Notes: a model not told the origin generated them from the letters alone. DNA of 64,000 nt from Phycomyces blakesleeanus NRRL 1555(-) (GCF_001638985.1 NW_017265157.1:186001-250000), one strand, 5' to 3'; shown: positions 23,299-35,201, counted from the first letter of the stretch. Program-made: numbers and translations.

Positions 23299-24566
23299 AT
23301 GCCTTCCAATAGCTGCAGAAAAACAGACCATAAAGGAAAAGGAAAAGCATCTGCAAGTATATCTGCCTCTGCAAACCGTGTTTTGGCTGGCTGTGTTGGA
23401 CCTCAAGAAATTGCCCCCAGTTTCTCATCCACAACTATCCAAGATCAGCAATACATGGAAATTGTTGAAATGTTTAACAAAGTAAACAACAGTAGCAATG
23501 GTGTCAAGGATGACATTGCTGCTGTCAATAGCAACATGACAGCCTTTAAAAACAGGATGGGTGTTGTTGTTGACACGTCTGGAAAGACACATACGGCATT
23601 TGCAGACTTTGCAACTGCTTATGCCAACGATCAGACTCGTATGGCTAGTCTAGGACCATCTCTGATGCCATCCTATGTCCCCCAGACCTCCCTCAGTGAT
23701 GCCGAGGTTTCTGTCATTATCTCGGTAATTAGTATTAATATATGTTAGTATCAACAACTTATTAAACAACCTGTATTTAGGAAATCTTCGCAGAAAAGTT
23801 GTGGGACTAGAAGTTCGAGTCTTACAACCCTGCTCTTGTTGCTGAGAACGAGAGTAAGAAGAAGTGGAACTTGAACGAGAAGATTAACCACCGCAATAAC
23901 GTAGCTGTTATCAACTACTTGAAGAGCTACATTAGCACCCAAACTCGTCTAGCTGGTACTCACCCATGGGTGATAAGTGATAAAATAAAGAACAGGTACA
24001 AGCACAGTCATCGTACTTTTCACGAGTCTCCTGAGCAGAAGGCCAAGAAAAACAGCAAGGGGAGAGCAAACAGTCGTACTCTTCAGATTTGTATATACTA
24101 TATAAAAAATTAATTGGTATATTACTATTTTCTCAAGCTACAATCTATATAATCAGATGTCTATCTGATGCAAGTCGACATACATGGACAACTGGGTAGC
24201 CATTGATGCTGCAATGAGATATAAGACTGGAAACTCTGTTGAGAAGGCCTATCTCAAACTCTTTCAGAAGGATGCCATGTCTGATGGTGAGTCAGATATT
24301 GAGATTGTGGACAATCTTCCACAATGGTGTTTGCATGTGGCTTGCCCCACTTGGAGAAGTGAAGAAGTAAATAATATTTAGAATAAATAAATAAGTTTTA
24401 TAACAAGAAAAATAAAGAACTAATAAAAATAAATACAGTTCAACAGATTGTTGACAATGGTTGACAACATTGATCATACCCATCATGTGTCAAATGCGGA
24501 TGTGGGAACAAAGCCAAGAATGAACAGATATCCAGCAACATTGTTGCCTTGTGTGAAGTTTTATAG
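23299..24566 (+). pseudogene. CACTA-2 accessory protein, near-complete
   Basis: Starts ATG 23299. Exon 1 runs to about 23723, then an intron (GTAATTAGTATT...TTTAG, about 23724-23780). Exon 2 continues EIFAEKLWD with an in-frame TAG near 23809, then the basic KSYISTQTRLAGTHPW and ISDKIKNRYKHSH segments. Further exons carry AIDAAMRYKTGNSVEK (about 24190-24370) and a terminal Cys-rich stretch CVKCGCGNKAKNE, ending at the TAG at 24564-24566. No named domain is recognised. Position and basic composition fit the DNA-binding accessory protein that CACTA elements encode beside the transposase, but that role is inferred. Confidence 0.55.
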
Positions 24567-24589
24567 AATAAAATCAACAGTAAAAAGAT

Positions 24590-24980
24590 TGAGACGTATA
24601 TAAGAATACTTTGAGACTGTATATGGGTTGTCTTTATTAAAGAATACAAAGTTGTTCTTTTTATATCAAAACACGATCTGCTTTGTCAGTCACATCTTAA
24701 TTTCTTAAGTCTGAGTTCATTTAAATATTAGAGAGCTGGTACTGCTATGTTTATAATTTAATCTAATTGCAGTGTCCTCATATTAACTCAGTGCTTACTG
24801 AGCTGTCATAATTACAGTACTTACTGTAATTAATTATTGGTCTTATTGATTTACTATAAGTAAAATAAATAAATTATTCATTTGTTCTTGTAATGATAGC
24901 TGTTTTACTATAATAATAGGAATATGTTCTTAGATGTAATAAATCCAACAACCAAGTGTCTGGATCACCACACCTTGCTC
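24590..24980 (-). repeat. Dispersed LTR-like repeat (family Z), minus orientation
   Basis: Shares most of its length with 34125-34640 in the opposite orientation. Landmarks on plus are AATACTTTGAGACTGTATAT (24605), CTTAATTTCTTAAGTCT (24698), ATATGTTCTTAGATGTAATA and AGTGTCTGGATCACCACA near 24960. In the other copy's sense strand a TATA-like box and AATAAA precede the end, as in an LTR. It sits just after the CACTA-2 accessory gene stop. Confidence 0.6.
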
Positions 24981-25153
24981 TGTTCCTGCCACCCTGTCCC
25001 AGTCATTGCCTTGTTAGGCAATCAATGATGAATAAACATTTTCTTTTTTACTATGTTCTGTTGTAGGGCCAAATAGTAATAATCGAAATTGAATTGATTA
25101 AAGGAAATAATAATAATAGAGGATAAATATATAAGTAAGTGTGTGTATGAGAA

Positions 25154-28100
25154 TTAATAGTAAATTTGTTTTGGTAAAGGAATCGCGAGTTTCTTGTTGA
25201 CGTTTTTTGTAGTTTTGTAATCTACTATTGCAACTGTTAGGTGAATCTGATGTACTGGCAGAATGCTTTGAAAATCTTGCTTGTAGAATTCATTCTGTAA
25301 CAACTCAACTCCTTCTAATTCTCTTGTTTTGTCCAAAGTGGATTTGAACCATTTGACAAATGCAAATACATGCTGACTACTATGGGGATTTCTGTATGTT
25401 AGAGAAGAAACAGTTGGCCTAAAATTATAAACAAAAAGTTACTGAATCTCTCCAACATACGCATGTTCCAACTCAGTTCGTTCAGTGAAATATGCTTGTA
25501 TGTATGATCCGTGGCCATTTGTGCCAATGCACCCTTTGTAGCTTTGCCCAAGAAGATCAACGGACTTCACCATTTCGATCCAGTCATTGATGAAAGGTGA
25601 GTCATCAATTACATCTTTGCAACCTGAGATCTGTAGATTCTTGTACGCAGCTTGATAGTATCCTACAAGACAATCATATTCATGTTTTGGCATAAATGGT
25701 AATGGTCTTGTTTTCAATGGCAAGGCAGATGGTGGCAGGGGCTCGTTTCCACGAATTGTCATTGAAAGATTCTGTGAAGCTTCAAGATATTTGGAAATTG
25801 AGAAAGAGTGAGAGAGGTAGGTGTTGGTGTTGTTGTTGTTAGTGGTGAACTTATCAAAAATTTCAAAACATGCAAGTGCATGCATAGGTTTCAGAAGTCG
25901 ATGAACAAAATCTCCCTTCCGCAACTCTTCAATGAACTGTCTCATAAATGTCAATTCGAACCCGTTTCTTCAATTGGTTTTGATATTTTTCAGGATACTA
26001 TTGTACCTTTCAAAGCTGAAAAGCCAATAGCCATAGACGGGCCCAAAGTCAATCATTGTTTGGCGTAAGTGCAGATGCAGGTGCATGTTGGGAGAGAGAA
26101 GGTCCAGGTTGTACAATGTCTCACACCCTTTACAGAATTCTTCTAAGCATTTGTGTTCTTTCTCAATGTCTTCTTCAGAAAAACTAGGCTTGGTGAAGTA
26201 TCTGCATACGTTAACAAACTCTATCCAGTTCTTGAACTCTGACAATGGCAACACATCCCTTAGAACCACAGGAGAGTACACAAGGCACCAAGACTTCCAC
26301 TCATCAGCCTTCATATAGGGAAATCCCTTGGCAATCTTTGTCCCAAGTGACATGTAATCGGGCGGCAACACTACCTTCTCAACAGCCTTTTGCATGGCAA
26401 CAAATTTTTTATTGTCAATTAATCCATCCGCAACCCATCTCTCCAGCATTCTTTTGGCAGTGCCTAAGAGATGATTGTGCATGGGATCAATGATCATGCA
26501 GCGGACAATGTCAAAGTACTGAAGACAATGCAGTTCAGACTAGCAAACACCATGTGCAACTTCAAGACGCTGTCTCTCAGTTGGTTTGGTTGCATTTCTC
26601 CAGATCTCTGCATCCTTACAATTGTCATTCTTAGTGCAAAGGAGCCACTTTGAGAAATCGAATCCAGAATAATCAACAGAACTCGTTCCAGCCAACCTCA
26701 AAAATTAATGCTTACACTTGTGGTATGCATTTGTACTTGTATGGGATATGAACCCACATACTTTCCTTGCAGCAGGTATATCACAGGCAACCATGAGAAG
26801 GGCTGCTCGGATAGAAGTATCATTTGGACATTGGTGAGTCTTAATCTTAATATCTTTGTACAGCTCCATCAACTCATCCACAAGCGGTTTCAGATAGTTA
26901 TTTATGTCAGAAGTGCTCGCTTCTTTAGGCTCTGACATTAACCCAACAAGAATCATGTTCTTCTTCTTGAATTGCTCACTGCGTGGAAGATTATTGATTG
27001 CAAGATATATGGCACCACAGGAGTAGATAACACTATCGAATGGCTGAAACCAGTCAATGTTTAGCATGAGCATGAGTGATCGCTCAGTATCAACAAAAGG
27101 TATACCATCTACGTCTACTATCTCATTCCATATCACACCATCGTACACGTCAAACAAAGTGCTATCCATTTTCGGGCCGCGGTTCCATAAGTTGATCTTG
27201 TTTTCAAAATCCGGGTGTTGAAAAAACGTCTTTAGGGCTTTCTTGATGGAGTGGAATACATATGTCTTTTTGGGTGCTTTTGACCCAGGACCAGACTTAA
27301 ACAAGATGTTGCCACACAAAGACGTTTTACCAAAATTGGGTGATGTACAACACAAAGGGGCGGCTTCATTATCATATATGGCATGGCATTCATTACATGC
27401 AACATACTTCTTGACACCACTTGTCAACGCTTCAAATTCAGCCAAACGTTTGAGACCAGCAACACTTACAGGAAGGCGGAATGGGTCAAACAAAAACTGC
27501 AGGATCTTGTTGATTATGACAATCAGGATTACAGCTCCTTCATCCACGACGTATAGTGAGACAAAAAGAGCAACCGAAATAACAATGAATTGGTGAATCA
27601 AATTCAATTCCAAGATTGATTCCAATGAAGAATCTTTAATTTGATTTTTTTAAAGAACGTTGATTAACTCTCTATTTTCTAGGATATAATATTATCTAAA
27701 GCTGTGTACCTACCTTCATCATTGTCCATCTCAACATCGGATTCATCTTCATATTCTTCTTCTTCTTTGTAAGTGTCACTTGTATACTGGACATTATCTT
27801 TAGGGCCAAACACACAATCCGTTTCAGAGATAGGTTGGTTTCTTGTCCATATATACAAAATGTCATTTGTGTCATTTAGGTCTACAAAAGCAGAATGTTA
27901 GACCCAAATAAATCAATGTAATAAAATAAGTTTTCTTACTTCTAAGCTCAGAATTCATTTCAACATCTTCCTGTTCAAATTCAAAACTATCTTCCTCTTG
28001 ATTTACAGGCTCAGAAACAGTACTACTAATTGTATCGCATGTGTCTTCATGGGCTACACATCTATTATTATTAGTGTTAGTATTATTATTATTATTATAT

Positions 28101-28325
28101 AAAATAATAAAAAAGGAAATGATATAAAATAAAATAAAATAAAATATAGTAAAGTAAAGCAAATGTATTAGCCATACGCATTTGAACATGTGTAATATCA
28201 TGATTATCTTTTTCTTGATGATGTTTAAATGTTTTAACAGATACACAATCGAATCTTAGTGTCTTGCTTTTATAGATAGAGCATCGACACTCTTTTCTAA
28301 CAGTTGGTTTGCGAATAGGAGCCAT
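25154..28325 (-). pseudogene. tnp2: CACTA-2 transposase (Tnp2 family), full length but with stops
   Basis: The minus-strand gene starts at the ATG near 28325. Short N-terminal exons include a Cys/His motif and two acidic exons (about 28060-27940 and 27885-27718). The main exon runs from about 27650 and includes CNECHAIYDNEA, LMLMLNIDWFQPFD, GAIYLAINNLPRSE, the second half with DPMHNHLLG (about 26485) and the GPVYGYWLFSFERYN block (about 26020). A final exon ends at 25154. Three in-frame stops are seen: TAA near 26706, TAG near 26541 and TGA near 25967. One is clearly at a Trp of CACTA-1 and one at a probable Gln, all explicable by single transitions. Apart from these the protein is complete, so this was an autonomous element until recently. 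Confidence 0.88.
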
Positions 28326-28578
28326 TTTAAAATGAAAAGAAAGGTTTACAATAGTATTTAATAGTAAAGAAAGAGACCAAAGAAAACACACTTTTATTTT
28401 ATTTGAGTTTGATATTGCATTCTAATGTTACACAGCTGCCAGTAGGCAATAGAGTAGCTTAAAATACTATTCAAATACTTTACTCACAAAAGTGAGCTGA
28501 ACTATAATTTTATCTATTCTGTCTATCAGAACTTAGTTATACTTTACATATGCAAAATTGATCTGTTTTTGCAGTGGT

Positions 28579-29104
28579 ACGTCCAAGAGTACAAGGCAGA
28601 GGAGACTTAGTGATGGTCTGGGGGTGCATTTGGGCTGGTGGAGTGGGAAAACTTGTAATTGTCAATGGTATGCTAAATCAGACAAAGTATATAAGACTCT
28701 TACAACTTCATTTTATGCTCTGGTTTTGATGCCTTAAGCAAAGAAAAGATGGCAAGTTCATTTTCCAAGAAGATAATACACCCTGCCATAAAGGTATTTT
28801 GACAAAAGAATACAAAGAAGAGGTGAATCTGCCAGTGATGACATGACCAGCAAACAGCCCTGATCTGAGCCCAATAGAAAATATTTGGGCATACTTGAAA
28901 TGCCAGCTGAGAGCTAGAAGGATAAAGCCAACAAATTCACACTCGTTGGTCAGAGCTCTTCAAGAAGAATGGAAAAAAATACCAAAGAAAGTATTGAAAG
29001 CACATTGCATGTCAATACCAAATCGAATCAAAGAACTTAGAAAAATAATGGATTCCATACTCACTATTAAACTTTCTAATAAATTACATATACCTATTCA
29101 CATA
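28579..29104 (+). pseudogene. Tc1/mariner-like transposase, C-terminal half, broken
   Basis: Fragments on plus read VMVWGCIWAGGVGKLVIV (about 28612-28668), FQEDNTPCHKG-like text (about 28764) and PDLSPIENIWAYLKCQL (about 28858-28908), followed by a basic helical tail. DNTPCH and the SPIENIW block are Tc1-family DDE landmarks. Several frameshifts and a TGA are present. The N-terminal half is missing: the sequence begins exactly at the CACTA-2 right terminus. The CACTA element therefore inserted into this gene, or a rearrangement joined them. Confidence 0.75.
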
Positions 29105-30140
29105 GCTAATATATATTACTCATAATTATTTCAGAGCTCTAGCTATACGTTAAAATGATAAAAAGATGTAAAGAAGTTGTATGTTTTCATTGAAAAAAAT
29201 CGGGATTTTAAAAAATACTTAAATTAAATATGGGTCAGTGTAAGAGGCAGCAACTACAAGAGCATTCTTGTCTAATATATTGACTGCTTTACAGAGAAAG
29301 TCTATACTCTTAAGCTAAGTGATAGGCTTTTTGCTCTGCTTGTTAATATAAAATGGCTCCAGATTTGCAATGAACTTGATAAGACTGATTTGATTCTTTT
29401 TGTCTTCAGGCATTGATGAAAAAATAAAATAAATGATACGACACACTAATAGAGATACAATAAATTGTTCAAATCTCATTCTTTTTACTAATTTGATATA
29501 TGTGGTACTCGTATTTGTAGTATATGTTGACAGGTGATGTTATCACAGTTTTCAAGATTTGAATAAGTTTGTAGATGTGAAATAACCTCTCTTTTCCACA
29601 AGAGAGAAAAAGACAAACTCAAAAGAGAATGTAGAATTAAATATAATAAAATCAATGAGAAAAATAAGAGAAAAACAGTACTATTGATCAATCTTGATAG
29701 ACTTGACTCAATATACTCGGATAATCAAACAAGTAAAATATCAACAGAATTAAATATTAAGAGAACTTGTTGTCAGAAAATAAGACGAAAAAAAATCCAT
29801 GTTTATTAAATACAAGTATTCCGATATTTATAGTTTTGCAATTGACTTATTGAATAATTAAATAAATAAAATTATAAAAAAAAATAATAAAGGTTATATA
29901 ATTGATGATCTATTAAATGTAATTTGTTCTTTACTATCATTAAGTACAAATAAAATTATATAATTATTAAGTCATAATCATGAAGATAGTTATGCTTGTA
30001 AGAATATATAATAATAATAATAATAGAATATAATTTTTCTAGAATTACAAAGAATTCTGCAACATCACCGCACTGCCGGACAACCGAAATTTTTGTTTTT
30101 AGCTTATTATTTTTACAACACCCCGTGTTAAATTAATTAT
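29105..30140. other. AT-rich spacer, nothing recognised
   Basis: Low-complexity AT-rich sequence with an (AAT)n run near 30007-30024. No gene, repeat pair or RNA was recognised before the tRNA at 30141. Confidence 0.6.
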
Positions 30141-30213
30141 GGGACTATGGCCCAATGGACAAGGCGTCTGACTACGAATCAGGAGATTCCAGGTTCGACC
30201 CCTGGTAGTCTCA
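30141..30213 (+). tRNA. tRNA-Arg (anticodon ACG)
   Basis: 73-nt cloverleaf on plus: acceptor stem GGGACTA/TAGTCTC with discriminator A, A box TGGCCCAATGG, anticodon arm TCTGA-CTACGAA-TCAGG with anticodon ACG, and B box GGTTCGACCCC. No intron. A short hairpin (CCCTATATAAAGGG, about 30238) and a T6 run (30265-30270) follow. The inverted LTR pair begins at that T-run, 57 bp downstream. Confidence 0.96.
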
Positions 30214-30269
30214 TATCATTCCGTGATGAATGTATCACCCTATATAAAGGGTGGATAATAGGAATTTTT

Positions 30270-30764
30270 TGTCAAGTCTCGATCTGGTATTTCTCTTCTG
30301 GCACTTGTAACTAATGTCGTTTCTGATCTGGAATGGTCTTCCTTTTACTATAGCAAAGTCAAAAGGTCAAACCCACTGGGGATTAGAGAGTATATATAAA
30401 ATCGAAGAGAGGATAAAAGGTGCTTTTTATTGATAGGAATTGAATTGTCTTATATAGTTTTCTAAACTAATACTGCGCATTATCCGCAGTAAACTATTAT
30501 ACTATATTTAATTACAAGAGAAGTCCTTTTACTGCGGTTGATGCTCAGAAGATGTTACTGTGGTTAATCTTTACAAGACATTACTGCAGTTCGTTATCTA
30601 TGAGGTATCTTTGACATACAGAACTGCTGCGGTCAATTATCCCGATTTCTCAGATTCATCAAAATAATGTCTGACACTAAGTCACAGGGTTAATACCACT
30701 GGGGATCGTTAAGTTTATGAATAGTTTTTAGATAGTGAAATAAAGATACTTTTTTGGCATTCTA
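30270..30764 (-). repeat. LTR family Y fragment, minus orientation, split by a gypsy-1 LTR
   Basis: Begins TGTCAAGTCTCGATCTGG and, once the gypsy-1 LTR at 30315-30676 is removed, matches the inverse of the 3' part of the LTR at 30766-31129 over roughly 115 bp. It shares ATCCCCAGTGG and CCAGATC-type text with the gypsy-1 LTR 3' end, so the two LTR families are related. Only the R/U5 side is present. Confidence 0.65.
30315..30676 (-). repeat. Solo gypsy-1-type LTR with 4-bp TSD
   Basis: 362 bp on minus with the TGTC...GACA ends and the internal text of the gypsy-1 LTR (GATCTGGAATGGTCTTCC, CCACTGGGGAT, CTAATACTGCGCATTATCCG). It is longer than the 311-bp LTRs because the U3 region carries extra repeats of a CTGCGGT-type motif. 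It is flanked by CTAA (30311-30314 and 30677-30680), the same 4-bp duplication length as gypsy-1. Confidence 0.9.
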
Positions 30765-30765
30765 T

Positions 30766-31129
30766 ATGTCAGAGTTGACATTGGTGACCAAAATGAGATG
30801 TTACAAGCAACCAGTGATAGTTGTCTTTTTAGGATAAAAGATCTTGACTTTGCCGATTGGTCTTTTGTCTATGTTTTAGATGTTGGAGATGAGGAATATA
30901 CTTGTAGAGATATTACTGGATAACCACCATCTAAGACATATTATTGTAGCTATTCTTTTAGCCAGAAAACAACAATCGTTTTATATAAATAGTCAAGAAT
31001 TACATTTAATAAAAATCATCTTTATTCTTATCTAAAAACTATTCTTAAAAACTTAACAATCCCCAGTGGTATTGATTCTGTGACTTAGTTACAAGTGCCA
31101 GAAAAGAAATACCAGATCGAGACTTGACA
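30766..31129 (+). repeat. LTR family Y, plus orientation
   Basis: Starts TGTCAGAGTTGACATTGG and ends CCAGATCGAGACTTGACA. It has a TATA-like TTATATAAATAG near 30983 and AATAAAAATC near 31009, followed by ATCCCCAGTGG, the same order as in gypsy-1 LTRs. It lies head-to-tail inverted to the fragment at 30270-30764, which gives the region the look of a foldback element. Confidence 0.6.
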
Positions 31130-31186
31130 TATATGGAGTTTACAGAGTTAGAAAGCCTAAGTAAAAGATAAGATCATAGAAATTTT

Positions 31187-33657
31187 GAAAGTCTATATTT
31201 CCTAGTAGATGGAAAATTATTAACCAAAATAGTGACTGTTAATACTTTCTCTTGTTTTTGAATTGTTTATTTGAAACAAAGGTTCTGTATCCCTTAAATC
31301 ACGCATTTTTATTTTCAAATAATTATTCACTAAATATGTCAACAAACAACATTCAATCCAACAAAAACATTTATACTTTGGCAACAATCTCTGAAGCATT
31401 GGAGTGTACATCTGTTCCTGGAGTGATGACTCTTAGACTTGATACTACTATAAAAGTTAGAGCATCTGAGTGGAGAGATTGCTTGCTAGAAATTAGTGAA
31501 TCCTGTGCAGTCAAATGGATTATCCATAATTCTAATAAGCAACCTACTGATATTACTGCTGAAGAAGCCAAAGACAGTGGTATTAAGATGTGATTTTCCC
31601 AGGAGTATTTATGTCATCATGCTGGCACTTATGAATCCAAGGCAGCCATGAGAGTAGTTCAGAAAAGAACTAAGAAAAATAAGTGTTCTGCTCTTCTTCA
31701 TGTCAGAGGATTCTTTAAGATGCCAGAGTGGTATGAGATAACTTTGACAAAAGATCATACTGAGCATACTCCTGGTGATGTTCATAAAGATATCCATACT
31801 CTTCCTCTTGCAAAGAAATACCTCCATGAGCTGTCCCAACAATTAGAACAGTCGTCTAAATCTGCTAGCCAGATACGTATTGATATGCTGAGAGCTATTG
31901 ATAGATATAGAAGAAATTCTGAATGCAAGGTCAACTATTATGACATTTGGAACTTGATGAATAAGGTAAACATATGAATTTATGTTAAATAAAGTTTTAT
32001 TTAACCAATTGTTTATAGATAAATAAGACTTTGTATCATTTTGACAAGGATGAAATGATTTCTTTCATGATTTGGATAAATGAGAAACTTCCTGCAATGA
32101 ACTTCTCAATTTTTAAGGCCAATACCAGCTACTCACCAAGTCTAAACGTATTTGCTTGTGGTTTTATGTCGCCAATACAGCAAAATAAAATGAAAAATGC
32201 TGCTTCTTTTTGCTTGCATGCCACTTATGGTATCTCTGAAAAAATCGATAAGATTCTTTACACTCTTCTTATCCGTGATGAAGAAATTGGTAGAGGCTGG
32301 CCTGTAGCATATATGATTACCAATGATAGAGATGTAGGCCCCATTGTGCAGTGACTGCAATTCTTAAAGTCTTCTCTTTTGCTTGTTAGTCCAAAACAAA
32401 TAACTATCGATTGCTGCTCGGCCAAAGTCCATGCAATTCAAATCGCCTTTCCTACCACACAAATCCAATTCTGCATATTTCACGTAACTCAAGCATGAAA
32501 CAGAAAGCTCTCTGACTCCATTAAGATTTCTGGCTCTTTGCCATCTGAGGCTCGTCTTCTTCGCGGTGAAATGATGAAATCTCTTCAAGAAATTGTGTAC
32601 AAAGAAGATTTAGATCAGTTTCATCACAAACTTGTACAGTTCAAAGAAGATTTTAACGACCAATGCATCTTTTTGGACTAATTCGAAAAAAACTAGTGTA
32701 CTGAAGACAAATTTAAGATTTGGAGTAGAGCATATCATGAACGCCAATTTTCACATATGCTTACCAATAATTATATTGAGTCTTGACATAACCAACTGAA
32801 AACTGTCTTCATGAAGAGATTGCAGAACAAACGTCTGAATAAACTTGTATTCATTCTTGTTTACGATGTTGAATACTATCTTTCTCAAGAGTACAATAGA
32901 GTAATATCCAACAATGGGGCAATGAGTGCATTTACAAGAAAACAAAGAATACGCAAGATAGAAGCAGAAGAAGTTGATGATGATGAAAGAGAAGCAAGAA
33001 TTGTTGCTCCCAATTCAGTAGATAGTAGACAATGGCAAGTTCAGTCATTTGTTGACCAAAATACTGCTTATGTAGTTGAGGTTTCAGATACAAACACAAT
33101 TATCTCATGCACTTGCTTTGATTTTAAAAGAAGATACAGACCTTGCAAACATATGTATCTATTGAAGATGCACACATCGAACTCTATTTTCTTCTCTACC
33201 ACTTCTGCCATTACTACCAATCAAATACACACACCACAAACTCCACAAAACACTGAAAATCCCAGCAATCGATCTAGACTTTTTTTGACCAGTGTATAAA
33301 AACAAATCAAACAATATACCAATCTCATCAAGATCTTACAAAACTATCCCAGTATACAACAGATGATAAAGCCAAGCATGTCTATGATATGCAACAGCTT
33401 TATCTTCAGTCAATTCAAGCTTTAAAAGACAAATACGAAGTGAACTTTTGCAGATCAAACACACAACAATAAAAATATATTTATCTTTCTTTTTTTTTCA
33501 AAAAAATTATGCTATTAATTGAAACGATTATCAAAGTGACTTAGTAAATTATGAACTTTTTTATTTTCTGGTAGGTGAATTTTTTTGTCTGATTTTCTGG
33601 TAGATAAGCCTCTTTTTTGGCTAATACTTTACCATCTACCAGGAAATATAGACATTC
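31187..33657 (+). mobile_element. MULE DNA transposon, family A, complete ends
   Basis: Imperfect terminal inverted repeats of about 45 bp, GAAAGTCTATATTTCCTAG on the left and GAATGTCTATATTTCCTGG inverted on the right. They are flanked by the 8-bp direct repeat GAAATTTT (31179-31186 and 33658-33665). The 2.47-kb body holds one broken transposase gene. A second copy of the same family fills 1-921. Confidence 0.9.
31336..33299 (+). pseudogene. MULE-A transposase, broken
   Basis: ATG 31336 begins MSTNNIQSNKN. The frame is stopped by TGA near 31590, where the copy at 1-773 has Cys. It resumes through WYEITLTKDHTEHTPGD, an intron (about 31966-32020) and the DDE region: PVAYMITNDRDVGP, ITIDCCSAK (about 32400), NNYIES followed by TGA where family B has Trp (about 32784). 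A SWIM-like zinc motif CTCFDFKRRYRPCKH (about 33108-33152) follows, then a Thr/Pro/Asn-rich tail to 33297. Further TGA, TAA and TAG codons occur near 32352, 32499, 32680 and 32694. Non-functional. Confidence 0.85.
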
Positions 33658-33665
33658 GAAATTTT

Positions 33666-34124
33666 TATATGTGGAGTTTGTTATACTTTTCACTGCTTAA
33701 AGGTGTTATAATTTTGCTAGTAAAAGTGTAAAGGATTTCACTGTAGGAAATGGCAGGATTTATATCTCCAATCTTGTACCGAGTTACATACTCATAACTT
33801 TTGCTATTTAAAAGTCAGTTTTTAAAATACCAAACTCGTAACAAGTTACGAACTTGTAACTTTTATAGTCAATAGCATATCTGTTTTAGCCTATTAGTTT
33901 TACTTTTTTATCAGATATGATTTATGGGATTTACAATAAAGTGAAATATGATTTACAGGATTTTAGATTATATCAAATACAATTTATGAGGTTTTACATC
34001 AAAGTCAAATACGATTTATAGGATTTCAGATTATTCTTGCATTTAATCTAATCAAAAGTGTCAAATATAGCAGATATATATCATTTTTAATGCCTCTGCT
34101 TTTTCTTATAATTAGTTCAACAAA
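33666..34124. other. AT-rich spacer with short degenerate repeats
   Basis: No gene seen. A motif close to GATTTATAGGATTT recurs four times between about 33915 and 34030, and an ACTCGTAACAAGTTACGA-type palindromic stretch lies near 33828. No function can be assigned. Confidence 0.5.
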
Positions 34125-34640
34125 TGTATGATGTGGTGATCCAGACACTTAGATGTTGGATTTATTACATATAAGAACATATTCATATTGTGATAGTGTA
34201 GTAGCTATCATCTTGTCAGTATAAAATATATATAAACGATTAAGTAATCAGCCCAATAATTATTACAGTTAGTACTGTAGATAATATCTTAAAGATTGTT
34301 AAGATAATTATATCATACTGCTGGGTAAACTGTGTTAGATCGATATAGAGCTAATTTTAGTAGGAAGTTCTAAAGCTCTAGTATAAAAGAGAAAAGAATA
34401 ATTAAGAGCTAAAGAAGTACGATTTATGACTTGATATCATAATTGTAACACCAACACTAGTTAAGCAGTAAATAAACTCTAATAACCAAATATAGTAAAG
34501 GAAGAAAGTCTTAAGAAACTAAGACGTAATGACAAGAGCAGATTGTGTTTTCTTATAAAAAGGGACACTTTTTATTTATGAATAAAGACAACTGATATAC
34601 AGTCTCAAAGTATTTCTATATGTCTCTATTATCAAATATT
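34125..34640 (+). repeat. Dispersed LTR-like repeat (family Z), plus orientation
   Basis: Starts ATGTGGTGATCCAGACACTT and carries TTATAAAAAGGGACAC (about 34553) followed by AATAAAGACAAC and CAGTCTCAAAGTATTTCTAT. It is the inverse of 24590-24980 with moderate divergence and some insertions. TATA, AATAAA and end order fit a solo LTR; exact ends and a target duplication were not resolved. Confidence 0.55.
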
Positions 34641-35201
34641 TTATTTTTCTATTGTTTTGTACCTGAAATACCGCATATGATATTTTATATTAGAATTTTA
34701 TAGTTTTTATTTTTATTGTTTTTATGAATCAAAATGATCAAAAGTAAATATAAAAAGAAGTAGGTAAAGAGAGCACTCATTCATATGTTATTAAGTAACA
34801 GTTTAAGCTACAGAATTTCTATAGTATATATTTATGTATATCTTTGTGTATACATTTTTATCTTTTGTACTTAAGAATGACGAGTTATCTTCAAAGAATT
34901 ACACTACTTGAGAGTTAGAATAAAATAATTAAATAATACATGTTTTCTTCAAAGAATATATATTTTAGTTTCTTTGTAATTGAAGTCTGGCAGATCTCCA
35001 CTTTTGAGAAACCATATACTTGGCTCCCCATGATTCTACAAACCTATTGAGATAAATATTTCTAAAAGAAGCATGTAGCTCAAGGTTTTTAATCAAATCC
35101 TTTTTTTGCGACTTTGTAAGATCACTTCACAACAGAACACTCTCTTCTCAATCATGAAAAAGTTTAAAAGCAGCCCTGAGGAGACTACGAACAATTCCTG
35201 A

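Larger units (their letters stand above)
23299..28578. mobile_element. CACTA (EnSpm/CMC) DNA transposon CACTA-2, left end not located
   Basis: It has the same convergent gene pair as CACTA-1: accessory gene on plus and Tnp2 transposase on minus. The right terminus at 28578 reads, inverted, CACTGCAAAAACAGATC, matching the CACTA-1 end CACTGCAAAAGAC. It abuts the 3' half of a Tc1-like gene. No CACTGCAAAA was found between 21892 and 23299, so the left limit given is the start of its first gene, not the true end. A repeat at 24590-24980 is inserted between the genes. Confidence 0.8.

Noticed and set aside
30270..31129. First read as a MITE with 115-bp terminal repeats
   Set aside because: The right half has TATA, AATAAA and U5 text in the order of the gypsy-1 LTR, so an inverted LTR pair explains it better.
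32352..32786. Recoding of UGA as Trp in the MULE transposase
   Set aside because: TAA and TAG stops also occur, frames are shifted, and the host genes use normal Trp and stop codons; decay is sufficient.
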